A stretch of DNA of 64,000 nucleotides from Rossellomorea aquimaris (GTDB taxonomy: Bacteria > Bacillota > Bacilli > Bacillales > Bacillaceae_B), in NCBI RefSeq assembly GCF_003315075.1, contig NZ_QNRJ01000006.1, positions 1 to 64,000 of the forward strand, written 5' to 3'. The stretch's first letter is position 1; each line of letters opens with the position of its first letter. Under the pieces are notes generated by a model. It was not told where the DNA came from. It saw only the letters and a program-made list of their open reading frames with translations, and searched no databases. The translations under genes were made by a program, and so were the position numbers. Shown in pieces: positions 1-8,410 of the stretch.

Positions 1-90
1 CCCTGGACACCCTTGCCTTCAGCTAACGGCTACAACGACCTTCACCGTTCGGGACTTGAACCCTAAAGCGTGTGCACATGCCGGGCACAC
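1..90 (-). mobile_element. Group II intron (class C), 5' end only, truncated by window edge
   Basis: Read on the minus strand from position 90 leftwards, the DNA starts GTGTGCCCGGCATG and continues with the AGGG..AAGTCCCGAAC, GTTAGC and CAAGGGTGTCC blocks. This is the order found in domain I of class IIC introns such as the Oceanobacillus iheyensis intron. The 5' GUGYG start is the group II signature. It lies immediately after the T-run of an intrinsic terminator (92-131), the usual insertion target of class C introns. The rest of the ribozyme and any reverse transcriptase lie outside the window. The match is from memory of the family, not an alignment. Confidence 0.8.
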
Positions 91-91
91 C

Positions 92-131
92 AAAAAAGAC
101 GATCCTTTTCTTGTAAAAGGTTCGTCTTTTT
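92..131 (-). terminator. Intrinsic terminator of the Fbp-like gene; intron target
   Basis: Stem GACGA/TCGTC plus CCTTTT/AAAAGG (98-126), followed on the minus strand by six Ts and then the group II intron boundary at 91/90. Confidence 0.85.
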
Positions 132-317
132 TTATTGAGCTATATCTCCACCAACATAATATTCCAGATAAACATCTTGTAATTCATTCATTGATAGCTC
201 ATAAAGCTGTTTTCCAAAATATTTATATACGCCAATCCTTAATAATTGTTGAATATAGAAGTCTTTTTTAAATTCGGGTGTCTTTTGTTGCTGTGATTTA
301 TTTTCTTGATGTAACAT
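132..317 (-). CDS. Small Fur-regulated basic protein-like (FbpA-type)
   Basis: The product is 61 residues from the ATG at 317, chosen because GGAGGG lies 6 nt upstream; the ATG at 323 abuts that Shine-Dalgarno sequence. The central part (IQQLLRIGVYK...KQLYELSMNELQDVY) resembles the short Fbp_A family of Bacillus, whose members act with the FsrA small RNA or as tiny regulators in the iron-sparing response. The N-terminus is Gln-rich. No clear Fur box is visible in the 100 bases upstream, so the iron link rests on sequence resemblance only. It is followed by its own terminator and then a group II intron. It could equally be an unrelated small protein. Confidence 0.5.
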   Translation of the reverse strand: MLHQENKSQQQKTPEFKKDFYIQQLLRIGVYKYFGKQLYELSMNELQDVYLEYYVGGDIAQ

Positions 318-413
318 GTTCATCCCTCCAGTTGAAGATATACCCTACATCTGGAGTGAACTAAACATCCTCTTACACATTGGAAATAAAAGGAGAAAGA
401 AAAGCGAGAGCTG

Positions 414-731
414 TTACGTACAAACGTGATGATGGCCCTCTGTGACACTTTTTCCCTCAACTTGAATCGTAGAATGATGAAGGCCAAATTCCTCTTCAAG
501 AATGGCTGAGAGTCGTAATAGAATGGTATCCCGATTCACTTCGTTTCCTACCACTACATGACAGCTTAGGGCTGTGAATCCCGACGTGATGCACCATACA
601 TGAAGATCATGAACTTCAATGACTCCCGGGATGGCAGCCAGGCTATTCTTCACTTCTTCCGTATCGATCCCTTTTGGTGATCCTTCCATTAAAATTAAAA
701 TATGAATGGAATCCTTCGTTACTCTCCATCC
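414..731 (-). pseudogene. CDF (CzcD-type) cation exporter, C-terminal fragment fused to CadA fragment
   Basis: These 105 codons match the cytoplasmic C-terminal domain of cation diffusion facilitators ([38 protein letters not shown]). The six membrane helices and metal site of a normal protein of about 300 residues are absent. The fragment is joined in frame to the CadA remnant upstream after [10 protein letters not shown], so one reading frame (1196-414) stays open. CDF exporters of Bacillus (CzcD) normally remove Zn/Co/Cd/Ni. This piece alone cannot transport. The fusion may be an untranslated relic. Confidence 0.85.
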
Positions 732-1320
732 CGAAATGACCAAGGCACATGGACAACCTACCACTAAGACAGATAGTCCCTGATAGACCCATGTCGACCA
801 GTCCCCTGCAAACAGCAGCGGTGGAATGATAGCCACTAGTAAAGCGATGCCCATGATAATCGGTGTATAATATTTAGCGAATGCATCCACAAACGCTCGG
901 GAAGGTGCCCTCTCACCCTGCGCTTCCTCAACTAAATGAATGATTTTAGCGAGAGTCGTGTCTTCAATCCGCTTCGTTACCTTGACTTTTAAATACCCTT
1001 CTTCGTTTAACGTTCCTGCAAATACAGCATCGCCATGAAGCTTTTCCACAGGGACCGATTCTCCTGTGATCGCCGCCTGATTGACAAAAGACGAGCCCTC
1101 AACAATATCTGTTAAGCGAAGTCCTTCAAATGCTCCTGCTTGTTCCACCAGATTCCTTCGTGGTTTCTCCGTATACGGTAATCTTCGCTGCTCCAAAGTT
1201 CACTTTTGCATCTAGCACTCCGTAGAGATGCTGAACGTTCTTCTCGAACTTCGCCGCGAAACCCGCGCACGTGAATCCTTCGACCCGGTAGGTTTGTTTA
1301 TGGGCTGGTTTACCGGTCAC
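732..1320 (-). pseudogene. CadA/ZntA-type P1B ATPase, internally deleted and frameshifted
   Basis: The first reading frame (1320-1126) encodes the N-terminal HMA domain, but its GFTCxxC metal site reads GFTCAGFA, lacking the second Cys. The second frame, from about 1160, continues with AGAFEGL. It then jumps directly to [10 protein letters not shown] (the actuator TGES loop) and runs through two membrane segments to the CPC motif ([10 protein letters not shown]). Missing are the first four helices, the phosphorylation (DKTG) and nucleotide domains, and the C-terminus. A full CadA has about 700 residues. There are thus two deletions plus one frameshift. The order ArsR-CadA-CDF is that of a typical cad/czr resistance operon that has collapsed. 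Confidence 0.88.
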
Positions 1321-1471
1321 GTTCCTCCACCTCCACTTGATGAGTCAAGGCAATTTCAATTAATTGTTTCACAAGATGGTCGTCTAAGGAATAATAAACG
1401 AGCTTGCCTTTTTTTCTGAATTTGGCTAACCCCTGCTTTTTTAATAAACGCAAATGATGGGACGATTTCCA
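1313..1471 (-). pseudogene. ArsR/SmtB-family metal repressor (CadC/CzrA type), C-terminal half
   Basis: The segment SSHHLRLLKKQGLAKFRKKGKLVYYSLDDH covers the recognition helix and beta-wing of an ArsR repressor, followed by the C-terminal helix ending VEVEERDR. The first half of the protein (about 60 residues, including metal-site Cys residues) is missing; the reading frame instead enters the terminator of the preceding gene. It overlaps the first codons of the CadA relic (1313-1320), as in intact czrA-cadA operons. Non-functional as a repressor. Confidence 0.8.
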
Positions 1472-1475
1472 GGCA

Positions 1476-1506
1476 CAGAAAAAGCCCTGGCTTATAACCA
1501 GAGCTA
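1476..1506 (-). terminator. Intrinsic terminator of the 1521-1850 gene
   Basis: Stem AGCTCTGG...CCAGGGCT with TTTTTC on the minus strand. The truncated ArsR relic begins directly behind it. Confidence 0.7.
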
Positions 1507-1520
1507 ACGAAAAATACGTA

Positions 1521-1850
1521 TTAATTTTGTTGAAGTTTTTTCCGATCACGTTTCATCAAGAGATCCAGTGTTACCCAGAAAACAACAGATGAAATCGCAA
1601 AGATTGCAATTGCAAAGTATATCTCTTCTGTTTTCCAGTCTAATCGTGGAATAAGCAGGCCAAGTACGCCTGATAATATATAGTAGCCACCTATTAATTG
1701 CAGATATAAACGTCCTGTTTGAGATTGAATATTTTCCAGATAGCCTTTCCCTGCTTTGCCAAAGAAAATAGCTATTCCTCTTAAGATGACATAAACCGAA
1801 AAGGCAATGATAAGGGCTACAACAAATCCTTGGTTAAACACGTCTGCCAT
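1521..1850 (-). CDS. Small integral membrane protein of unknown function
   Basis: 109 residues from the ATG at 1850, preceded by AAAGGAG with an 8-nt spacer; an in-frame start at 1868 lies before the Shine-Dalgarno sequence and is rejected. Three hydrophobic segments are visible (about residues 8-29, 50-72 and 80-102), followed by a basic tail (MKRDRKKLQQN). No family is recognised with certainty. It has its own terminator and stands alone between the metal-resistance relic and a divergent CNNM-type exporter gene. Confidence 0.75.
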   Translation of the reverse strand: MADVFNQGFVVALIIAFSVYVILRGIAIFFGKAGKGYLENIQSQTGRLYLQLIGGYYILSGVLGLLIPRLDWKTEEIYFAIAIFAISSVVFWVTLDLLMKRDRKKLQQN

Positions 1851-2075
1851 AATCGTTCTCCTTTCCAACTATCCATTGATTCGTATCCTTGGTTGGTCCA
1901 TTTCTATTCTTTATGATGAAATTGTTATTTCTAACAATAACCGAATGACCAGCACATTGCAACGCACTTTGGATACAGATAAGAATGTGATACTTTTAAA
2001 AGGATATACTCATTGCAACCGGATTTCAAGTGCTATCTTGCTTCATTTTTTTACGGAACCATGACTTTTCTATTC

Positions 2076-2138
2076 AGGAGGTGTTTGAAGCTTAAGAAGG
2101 GGCTTTTGGATTCACCCCCATTCTAAAGCTTCTGCTCA
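2076..2138 (+). promoter_or_regulatory. Shine-Dalgarno separated from the TTG start by a hairpin
   Basis: AGGAGGTG at 2076-2083 lies about 55 nt before the TTG at 2139. Between them is an inverted repeat (AGCTTAAGAAGGGG...CCCCCATTCTAAAGCT, about 2089-2130). Folding it would bring the Shine-Dalgarno sequence within a few bases of the start region. No better ribosome site is seen near the start. The role (spacer folding, attenuation or metal response) is inferred. Confidence 0.45.
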
Positions 2139-3461
2139 TTGGACATTTTACTTAATTTATTTCTCGTTGCTGTTTTAATTGCGCTGACTGCTTTCTTCGT
2201 TGCATCAGAATTTGCCATTGTCAAGGTAAGAAGCTCCCGTATCGATCAGCTGGTGTCTGAAGGAAATCAAACGGCCATTGCTGCCAAAAGGGTCATCTCC
2301 CATTTAGACGAATACCTTTCCGCCTGTCAATTAGGCATTACCATCACAGCCCTCGGACTCGGTTGGTTAGGTGAGCCGACCATTGAAACGTTGCTTCATC
2401 CCGTGTTTGAGAAGCTTGATTTGAATGCTTCCGTTACAAGCATCATTTCATTTGGACTCGCATTTTCCGTCATCACCTTTTTGCATGTGGTGATTGGAGA
2501 ATTGGCACCGAAAACCTTTGCCATTCAAAAAGCAGAGAAAGTCACTCTTTTATTTGCACGACCATTGATTTGGTTTTATCGACTTGCTTATCCCTTCATA
2601 TGGACATTAAATGGCTCTGCCCGGGTGTTCACCGGGTTATTCGGTTTAAAACCCGCTTCTGAACATGAAATTGCCCATTCCGAAGAAGAGCTCAGGATCA
2701 TTCTCTCCGACAGCTACAAAAGTGGTGAAATCAATTCATCCGAATTCAAGTACGTAAACAAAATTTTTGAATTCGACGAACGAATTGCAAAGGAAATCAT
2801 GGTTCCAAGAACGAATATCGTGACCCTATCCTCGGATTTTACCATTGATGAAGCACTCTCCATCATTAAAGAGGAACGCTATACGAGATATCCTGTCGTG
2901 GAAGGGGATAAAGATAATATCCTCGGTATAGTGAATGTGAAGGAACTGCTGACAACACTCGTGAACCACAAAGAGGAACATGAAGACTTAACTTCCTTTA
3001 TCAAGCCTGTGATCCGCGTCATCGAAACCATCCCTATTCAAGCCTTACTCGTCAAACTTCAGAAAGAACGGTCGCCGATGGCCGTACTCCTGGATGAATA
3101 CGGTGGAACTGCCGGTCTTGTCACGGTCGAGGACATCATTGAAGAAATTGTCGGAGAGATAAGGGACGAGTTTGATATCGATGAAATTCCTGAAGTCCAG
3201 AAGGTGAATGAAGATCATTATATCTTTGACGCCGTGATGCTCATTGAAGATGTGAATGACCTTCTTGGCATCTCCCTTGAAGAAGATGAGGTCGACACGA
3301 TCGGAGGCTGGTTCCTGACTCAGAAGTACGAAGTGAAACTGAATGACAAAATCGAGGAACAAGGCTATTGTTTCAGGTTAAAAGAAATCGATGGCCATCA
3401 TATTCAATATTTAGAAGTTACCAAAATGGATGGCCATCATGAAAAGAACGAGTCGGATTAA
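2139..3461 (+). CDS. CNNM/CorC-family (DUF21-CBS) transporter, Mg2+ efflux type
   Basis: 440 residues. The N-terminal DUF21 domain (about 1-190) has four hydrophobic segments and the characteristic [13 protein letters not shown] motif. Two CBS repeats follow (about 215-335, including MVPRTNIV and [15 protein letters not shown]), then a CorC/HlyC domain (about 350-432). This architecture is that of B. subtilis MpfA (YhdP), a Mg2+ exporter, and its paralogues YugS, YqhB and YrkA; older databases call them hemolysins. The start is TTG at 2139, the only start after an in-frame stop at 2124, and it gives the usual family N-terminus. Its ribosome site is displaced by a hairpin. Substrate is inferred from family. 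Confidence 0.85.
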   Translation: MDILLNLFLVAVLIALTAFFVASEFAIVKVRSSRIDQLVSEGNQTAIAAKRVISHLDEYLSACQLGITITALGLGWLGEPTIETLLHPVFEKLDLNASVTSIISFGLAFSVITFLHVVIGELAPKTFAIQKAEKVTLLFARPLIWFYRLAYPFIWTLNGSARVFTGLFGLKPASEHEIAHSEEELRIILSDSYKSGEINSSEFKYVNKIFEFDERIAKEIMVPRTNIVTLSSDFTIDEALSIIKEERYTRYPVVEGDKDNILGIVNVKELLTTLVNHKEEHEDLTSFIKPVIRVIETIPIQALLVKLQKERSPMAVLLDEYGGTAGLVTVEDIIEEIVGEIRDEFDIDEIPEVQKVNEDHYIFDAVMLIEDVNDLLGISLEEDEVDTIGGWFLTQKYEVKLNDKIEEQGYCFRLKEIDGHHIQYLEVTKMDGHHEKNESD

Positions 3462-3477
3462 CGGCTCGTTCTTTTTC
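3442..3477 (+). terminator. Terminator of the CNNM-type gene
   Basis: GAACGAG...CTCGTTC stem with a T-run; it overlaps the last codons of the gene. Confidence 0.8.
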
Positions 3478-3604
3478 TCTAAGTGAATGAAGTTTATCCA
3501 GAACGTCCCCATACAAATCCCACTCTTAGGAAAACAGCTTTCCATTTAGAATAAATCCTTTCATTAATGGAAAAATAACTTCAAACATTTATGAGAGGTG
3601 AGTT

Positions 3605-4891
3605 ATGACTAGCATCATTGTTGGATTAATCCTACTTATGGTCTTGGCGTATTTAGGCTGGTCAATCATTTGGATCGCTCCCCTGGTTGCCGGTTTAGTG
3701 GCAATAATGAGTGGTCTCGACCTGCTTCCTGCGTATACAGAAACGTATATGACCGGGTTTGTGGATTTTGCTAAAGAATGGTTTCCTGTATTCCTGTTCG
3801 GAGCCATTTTCGGAAAACTGATGGAGGATGTAGGGGCTGCCCAATCTGTCGCATACAAAATCACCAACATAATAGGAAAAGACAGGGCCATACTGGGCGT
3901 GCTGATTGCAGCTGCCGTTTTAACATATGGCGGTGTAAGCTTATTCGTTGTTGTATTTGCGATATATCCTCTGGCTATTGCCATGTTCAGGGAAGCGAAT
4001 ATCACACGGAAGCTATTGCCTCCAACGTTCGTATTAGGGGCTTTCACCTTTACGATGACGGCCATTCCCGGTACACCTCAGATCCAGAACTTAATACCGA
4101 TCGATTATTTTAAAACATCCCCCACTGCCGCTCCGATCATTGGGATCGTCGGCGGATTAATAATGGCGGTAGGAGGGTATTTTTATTTAAGATGGCGTCA
4201 AAAACAATTTACAAGTAAAGAAGATACATTTACCGAGCCCAAGGGCGGAAACGATGTGAAGGAAATTAACGAATCGGAGCTTCCTAACTTTTACTTATCA
4301 TTTCTTCCCCTTGTCATTGTCGTCGTAACACTGAATGTCTTTAAGTGGAACATCCTGACCGCCCTGCTTGTAGGCATACTTTCGATATTAATCATTAACT
4401 TCAAGCATTACAAAAAATTCATCCCTGCAGTCAATGGCGGAGCAAAAGGTTCAGTCATGGCAGTCATTAACACAAGCGCTGCCGTTGGTTTCGGAGCAGT
4501 TGTCACAGCGGCACCCGGTTTCAAGACGTTAACGAAGCTTATTCTCGGCATTAAAGGGAACCCCGTCATATCTGAAGCCATAGCTGTTCAAACTCTTGCA
4601 GCTATTACTGGATCTGCTTCAGGAGGAATGGGGATTGCCCTAGAGGCTTTGGGAGATAAATATTATGAACTTTCTCAAACGAGTGGCATCAGTGCAGAAG
4701 CATTCCATAGAATTGCTTCCATTTCATCAGGGGCATCGATTCTGCCTCATAACGGTGCCCTCCTGACCTTATTTGCCGTAACAGGGCTAACCCATAAAGA
4801 TTCGTATTTGGATGTAGCTGTGGTCGGGTTGCTTATTCCTACGATTGCAGAAATCGTTTCAATCATCCTGGCCAATCTGGGAATTTATTAA
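3605..4891 (+). CDS. GntP-family permease, probable 3-hydroxybutyrate uptake
   Basis: 428 residues with about 12 hydrophobic segments and GntP/citrate-symporter hallmarks (LTYGGVSLFVVVFAIYPLA, TMTAIPGTPQIQN, SGASILPHNGALLTLFAVT). The family moves gluconate, lactate-like or hydroxy acids with protons. The next gene, 18 nt downstream, is a 3-hydroxybutyrate dehydrogenase, and B. subtilis has a comparable pairing (yxjC near yxjF), so uptake of D-3-hydroxybutyrate is the best inference. Start ATG at 3605 follows GAGAGGTGA. The two genes look like one operon ending at the terminator at 5692. Confidence 0.85.
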   Translation: MTSIIVGLILLMVLAYLGWSIIWIAPLVAGLVAIMSGLDLLPAYTETYMTGFVDFAKEWFPVFLFGAIFGKLMEDVGAAQSVAYKITNIIGKDRAILGVLIAAAVLTYGGVSLFVVVFAIYPLAIAMFREANITRKLLPPTFVLGAFTFTMTAIPGTPQIQNLIPIDYFKTSPTAAPIIGIVGGLIMAVGGYFYLRWRQKQFTSKEDTFTEPKGGNDVKEINESELPNFYLSFLPLVIVVVTLNVFKWNILTALLVGILSILIINFKHYKKFIPAVNGGAKGSVMAVINTSAAVGFGAVVTAAPGFKTLTKLILGIKGNPVISEAIAVQTLAAITGSASGGMGIALEALGDKYYELSQTSGISAEAFHRIASISSGASILPHNGALLTLFAVTGLTHKDSYLDVAVVGLLIPTIAEIVSIILANLGIY

Positions 4892-4909
4892 TTAGAGGAG
4901 GAAAAGAAG

Positions 4910-5686
4910 ATGGTAAATGATAAAGTTGTATTCATTACAGGTGCTGCAAGGGGAATCGGGTTTGAAATAGGGGAACACTTTGCTCAAAATGGTGCGAAAG
5001 TCGTTCTCTCAGATATCAATCAAGAAGGATTGGATGAAGCGGTTGAAGAACTGAAAGACAGAGGCTTCGATTGCCTCGGCATTAAATGCGACGTTACCAG
5101 TGAAGAAGAAGTGAAAGCGGGAATTGATAAAACAGTTGAGCACTATGGCCGCATAGACGTATTGATCAATAACGCAGGTATTCAACACGTAGCTCCAATT
5201 GAAGAGTTTCCTATCGAAAAATTCGAGCTCCTGATCAAAATTATGCTGACCGCTCCCTTTATCGCAACAAAATTTGCTTTCCCTCATATGAAGAAGCAAA
5301 AATTCGGCCGTATCATTAATATGGCATCCATTAATGGACTGATCGGTTTTGCCGGAAAAGCGGCATACAACAGCGCCAAGCATGGTGTCATCGGTCTGAC
5401 AAAGGTATCAGCATTAGAAGGTGCCGAGCATGGGATTACCGTCAACGCCCTGTGCCCCGGATACGTGGATACCCCCCTGGTCCGTAACCAGTTAAAGGAT
5501 ATTTCAACGACCCGTGGTGTGGAGCTTGAAAAAGTATTGGAGGATGTCATTTATCCTCTTGTTCCACAAAAGAGATTATTATCAGTAGAAGAAATTGCAG
5601 ACTACACCATTTTCCTATCCAGTGACAAAGCAAAAGGTGTAACTGGCCAGGCCGTTGTCTTGGATGGCGGATATACTGCTCAATAA
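4910..5686 (+). CDS. 3-hydroxybutyrate dehydrogenase (SDR family)
   Basis: 258 residues, a classical short-chain dehydrogenase. The TGAARGIG cofactor loop spans residues 10-17, NNAG is at 87-90, and the catalytic Ser140, Tyr153 and Lys157 lie in MASINGLIGF...YNSAKHG. The substrate-binding segment NALCPGYVDTPLV and the length are those of bacterial D-3-hydroxybutyrate dehydrogenases, which oxidise 3-hydroxybutyrate to acetoacetate with NAD+. The AGGAGGAAAAGAAG ribosome site is strong. Coupled to the upstream permease, it would let cells use ketone bodies or polyhydroxybutyrate breakdown products. No CoA-transferase (scoAB) is present here. Confidence 0.88.
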   Translation: MVNDKVVFITGAARGIGFEIGEHFAQNGAKVVLSDINQEGLDEAVEELKDRGFDCLGIKCDVTSEEEVKAGIDKTVEHYGRIDVLINNAGIQHVAPIEEFPIEKFELLIKIMLTAPFIATKFAFPHMKKQKFGRIINMASINGLIGFAGKAAYNSAKHGVIGLTKVSALEGAEHGITVNALCPGYVDTPLVRNQLKDISTTRGVELEKVLEDVIYPLVPQKRLLSVEEIADYTIFLSSDKAKGVTGQAVVLDGGYTAQ

Positions 5687-5691
5687 TAAGC

Positions 5692-5731
5692 AAAGAAAAA
5701 TCGGATCAGGAAACTGATCCGATTTTTCTTT
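5692..5731. terminator. Bidirectional terminator between convergent operons
   Basis: Perfect stem AAAAATCGGATCAG / CTGATCCGATTTTT with a GAAA loop, and A/T runs on both sides. Confidence 0.9.
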
Positions 5732-7334
5732 AGTTCATATTTACAGGTAATTCACCTAAATCGATTCCCCATACGAGAGGCATGAAGAAATAAATCAAAA
5801 GGGTAATAAATACGATACTAATCAGATTTAACCATATACCCGCCTTGACCATGTCTCCCATTTTGATATAACCTGATCCGAATACGACAGCATTCGGAGG
5901 TGTAGCCACCGGCAGCATGAAAGCACATGAAGCAGCTAAGCCCGCCGCCACCATCAAACTATAAGGGTGAATATTCAAGGCAGCTGCAAGGGCAGCCATT
6001 ATCGGAAACATCATTGTGGCTGTCGCCGTATTGGACGTAATTTCCGTTAAGAAAATAACAAAGGCTGTCACTGCAAGAAGAATGATAATGAATGATATTC
6101 CTTCAAGAATCGTTAATTGCTGTCCAACCCACTCTGCCAGCCCCGTCTCTTTGAAACCCTTGGCAATGGCAAGACCTCCACCGAATAAGAGCAGGATCCC
6201 CCATGGAAGCTTCTTTGCATCGTCCCAATTGATCAATCGGGATTCTTTTCTTCCTGGAAGAAGAAATAATACGAGTGCCCCTGTAATGGCTATGATTGTG
6301 TCATCTAATGACGGGACCCATTGGTTCAATAGAAACGATCGAGTGATCCAGCAAAGGGCTGTAGCGACAAAGACCGTAAGAACAAGCTTTTCTTCAAATG
6401 AAATGCGACCAAGAGACCGGTTCTCTTTCTCCACAATCTCCCTTCCCCCGGGCAATTCTTTCATCTTTAATGGAAAAGCCACCTTGATTAAATACCACCA
6501 TGTAACAAATAGAAGAATAGTGGCAAGTGGAACTCCAAAAAGCATCCATTTAGCAAACGAGAAATCAATCCCATACAACTGCTTCACTACTGCAGCAAAT
6601 ATCGTGTTCGGAGGCGTTCCGATCAACGTTCCCAAGCCTCCGATCGAAGCACTATAGGCAATTCCCAGCATGATTACTTTACTGAAGTGACCTGTTCTTA
6701 TAGCCCCCTCCTTTTCCAGGCTTTGATTCACTTGATAAATCACGGCTGTTCCAATCGGAAGCATCATCATAGCTGTTGCCGTATTCGATATCCACATAGA
6801 TAAAAAACCTGTAGCCAGCATGAATCCAAGGACAATTCTTTCAGTGCCTGTACCAATCAACAAAATGATGTTCATGGCAATGCGCTTATGTAAGTTCCAC
6901 TTTTCCATGGCGATCGCAATGATAAACCCACCCATAAAAAGAAAAATCGTACTATCACCATAGGCAGACGTGACATCCCCGGATTGAAGAGCTCCCGTAA
7001 GCGGAAACAAAATGATCGGCAACAAAGCAGTTGCCGGAATAGGTATCGCCTCTGTTATCCACCATACCGCTATCCATGTTGTACCTGCTAGAACAGATAT
7101 GGCCTCTTTTGACAAACCTTCAGGTGAGAAAAATAACATGATAAGAATAAACAGGAGTGGTCCTAAGAAAAAACCGATTTTCTGTCTCGGATTTGCATTT
7201 GGCTCCGGAACAAGATTTGTATCCACCGTGCTAGAAGCAGCAGGCGTACTTCCGGAACTGAAAAATTGCAAAGTATCCATCACATCCCCGTGCCATTTCC
7301 AAAGTGTCCCCCATGCGTTTTTCACAGTAAGCAT
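5730..7334 (-). CDS. DASS/SLC13-family sodium:dicarboxylate symporter
   Basis: 534 residues with about 12 hydrophobic segments. Two SNT motifs of the SLC13 family (MWISNTATAMMMLPI near residue 185; ITSNTATATMMFPI near 435) bind Na+ and the carboxylate. GTLIGTPPN and VATPPNAVVFGSG are also diagnostic. Close relatives such as S. aureus SdcS import succinate, fumarate and malate. The N-terminal 50 residues are longer than in SdcS and carry a Ser/Thr/Pro-rich stretch. Start ATG at 7334; an ATG at 7280 is possible. A cre-like site lies 46 bases upstream. Substrate preference is inferred. Confidence 0.87.
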   Translation of the reverse strand: MLTVKNAWGTLWKWHGDVMDTLQFFSSGSTPAASSTVDTNLVPEPNANPRQKIGFFLGPLLFILIMLFFSPEGLSKEAISVLAGTTWIAVWWITEAIPIPATALLPIILFPLTGALQSGDVTSAYGDSTIFLFMGGFIIAIAMEKWNLHKRIAMNIILLIGTGTERIVLGFMLATGFLSMWISNTATAMMMLPIGTAVIYQVNQSLEKEGAIRTGHFSKVIMLGIAYSASIGGLGTLIGTPPNTIFAAVVKQLYGIDFSFAKWMLFGVPLATILLFVTWWYLIKVAFPLKMKELPGGREIVEKENRSLGRISFEEKLVLTVFVATALCWITRSFLLNQWVPSLDDTIIAITGALVLFLLPGRKESRLINWDDAKKLPWGILLLFGGGLAIAKGFKETGLAEWVGQQLTILEGISFIIILLAVTAFVIFLTEITSNTATATMMFPIMAALAAALNIHPYSLMVAAGLAASCAFMLPVATPPNAVVFGSGYIKMGDMVKAGIWLNLISIVFITLLIYFFMPLVWGIDLGELPVNMN

Positions 7335-7379
7335 CTACTCATTCCCCCATTACTCGTCTTACTAAAACTCTATCGACCA

Positions 7380-7395
7380 TCGAAAGCGCTGTCAA
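7380..7395 (-). promoter_or_regulatory. Possible CcpA (cre) site before the DASS carrier
   Basis: TCGAAAGCGCTGTCAA matches the cre consensus WTGNAARCGNWWWCAW at 14 of 16 positions. It sits about 46 bp upstream of the carrier start, where carbon catabolite control of a C4-dicarboxylate importer would make sense. Confidence 0.4.
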
Positions 7396-7600
7396 TCACA
7401 ACCCCTCCAAATAATGTAAATATCTGAATATTCACTCCTTTATTCCTACTCTCCTTATGTTATCTCCTTCAAAGGATATACATTTGTTGAAGGACCTTCG
7501 CCCTCTCTCTACTAAACGAAAAACAAACCATATCTTCATAAACCATTTCGTTGTAAAATATTGTTATAGAGTGTTGACTGTTATTTCAAAAGGAGACAAT

Positions 7601-8230
7601 ATGAAAATCTATTGGCAAATAAGCTATTTTGTAATAGGGTTACTTATTTTCAGCTATGGGATCAGCATGTCCATCAAAGTGCAATACTTAGGGATCCATC
7701 CATGGGATGTGTTAAACATTGCCTTATTCGAGAAGTTCGGCTTAACGATTGGAACGTGGAATATCATGGTCGGTGCCACCCTGATTGCAGGCACCCTGGT
7801 TTTGAAAGGGAAGTATGTTCGAATCGGAACGATCCTTAACGGTGTGATGGTTGGCATGTTGGTCGACTTCTTTCTATTTTACGACCTGCTTCCGCCTCAA
7901 ACAAACCTAGTCGCAGATATCCTGATTCTCTTATCAGCGATTATTTTAATGGGGGTTGGCGGGGGATTGTATTCAGCGGCACACCTTGGTACAGGTCCGC
8001 GGGACGGGTTTATGCTGACCATTTCGGATTTAACGAACCTTTCCATCAGCAGAGTCCGGATCATGTGTGAGTGTGCGGTGTTACTGATCGGACTGCTCCT
8101 TTCTGGTCCAGTCTTCATTTTTACTTTTATTTATACGTTTATTCAAAGTCCCATCTTTCAAAAATCTTTCTTATTTTTCACTAACAGACTCCACACACGT
8201 TTCCCTGAACACGGCAATATTAGTATGTGA
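7601..8230 (+). CDS. YczE/YitT-like membrane protein
   Basis: 209 residues from the ATG at 7601, preceded by AAAGGAGA; an upstream in-frame start at 7457 lacks a ribosome site. Five or six hydrophobic segments and the GIHPWDVLN, GVGGGLYSAAHLGTGPRDGFM and RVRIMCE segments match the YczE family. B. subtilis YczE is needed for bacillomycin/surfactin-type lipopeptide production by an unknown route, but most homologues are uncharacterised. No peptide synthetase is nearby, so no role is assigned. It is divergent from the DASS carrier. Confidence 0.75.
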   Translation: MKIYWQISYFVIGLLIFSYGISMSIKVQYLGIHPWDVLNIALFEKFGLTIGTWNIMVGATLIAGTLVLKGKYVRIGTILNGVMVGMLVDFFLFYDLLPPQTNLVADILILLSAIILMGVGGGLYSAAHLGTGPRDGFMLTISDLTNLSISRVRIMCECAVLLIGLLLSGPVFIFTFIYTFIQSPIFQKSFLFFTNRLHTRFPEHGNISM

Positions 8231-8410
8231 GACGAGAGTGGAAGTGGTGAAACAAAGGTTAAAGGGTTTCGTTTTAAGAGGGGCATTTTAATAAAGAGCG
8301 CAAGAATTGACGACCTATGAATCAATAGATCTATCAAGAATCCTGTATATGAATTTTGCACTTTTAAAAAGAGGGGCAGCACTTATTGCCTGGGAGATCT
8401 GGTTAAACAC

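Noticed and set aside
56-271. Open frame on the plus strand over the intron end and terminator
   Set aside because: It crosses a ribozyme end and a terminator and runs antisense to the Fbp-like gene; no ribosome site.
324-420. Fur box upstream of the Fbp-like gene
   Set aside because: No TGATAATNATTATCA-like sequence is visible.
2040-2138. M-box (Mg2+ riboswitch) before the CNNM-type gene
   Set aside because: The leader is too short and lacks the conserved M-box elements; only one hairpin is present.
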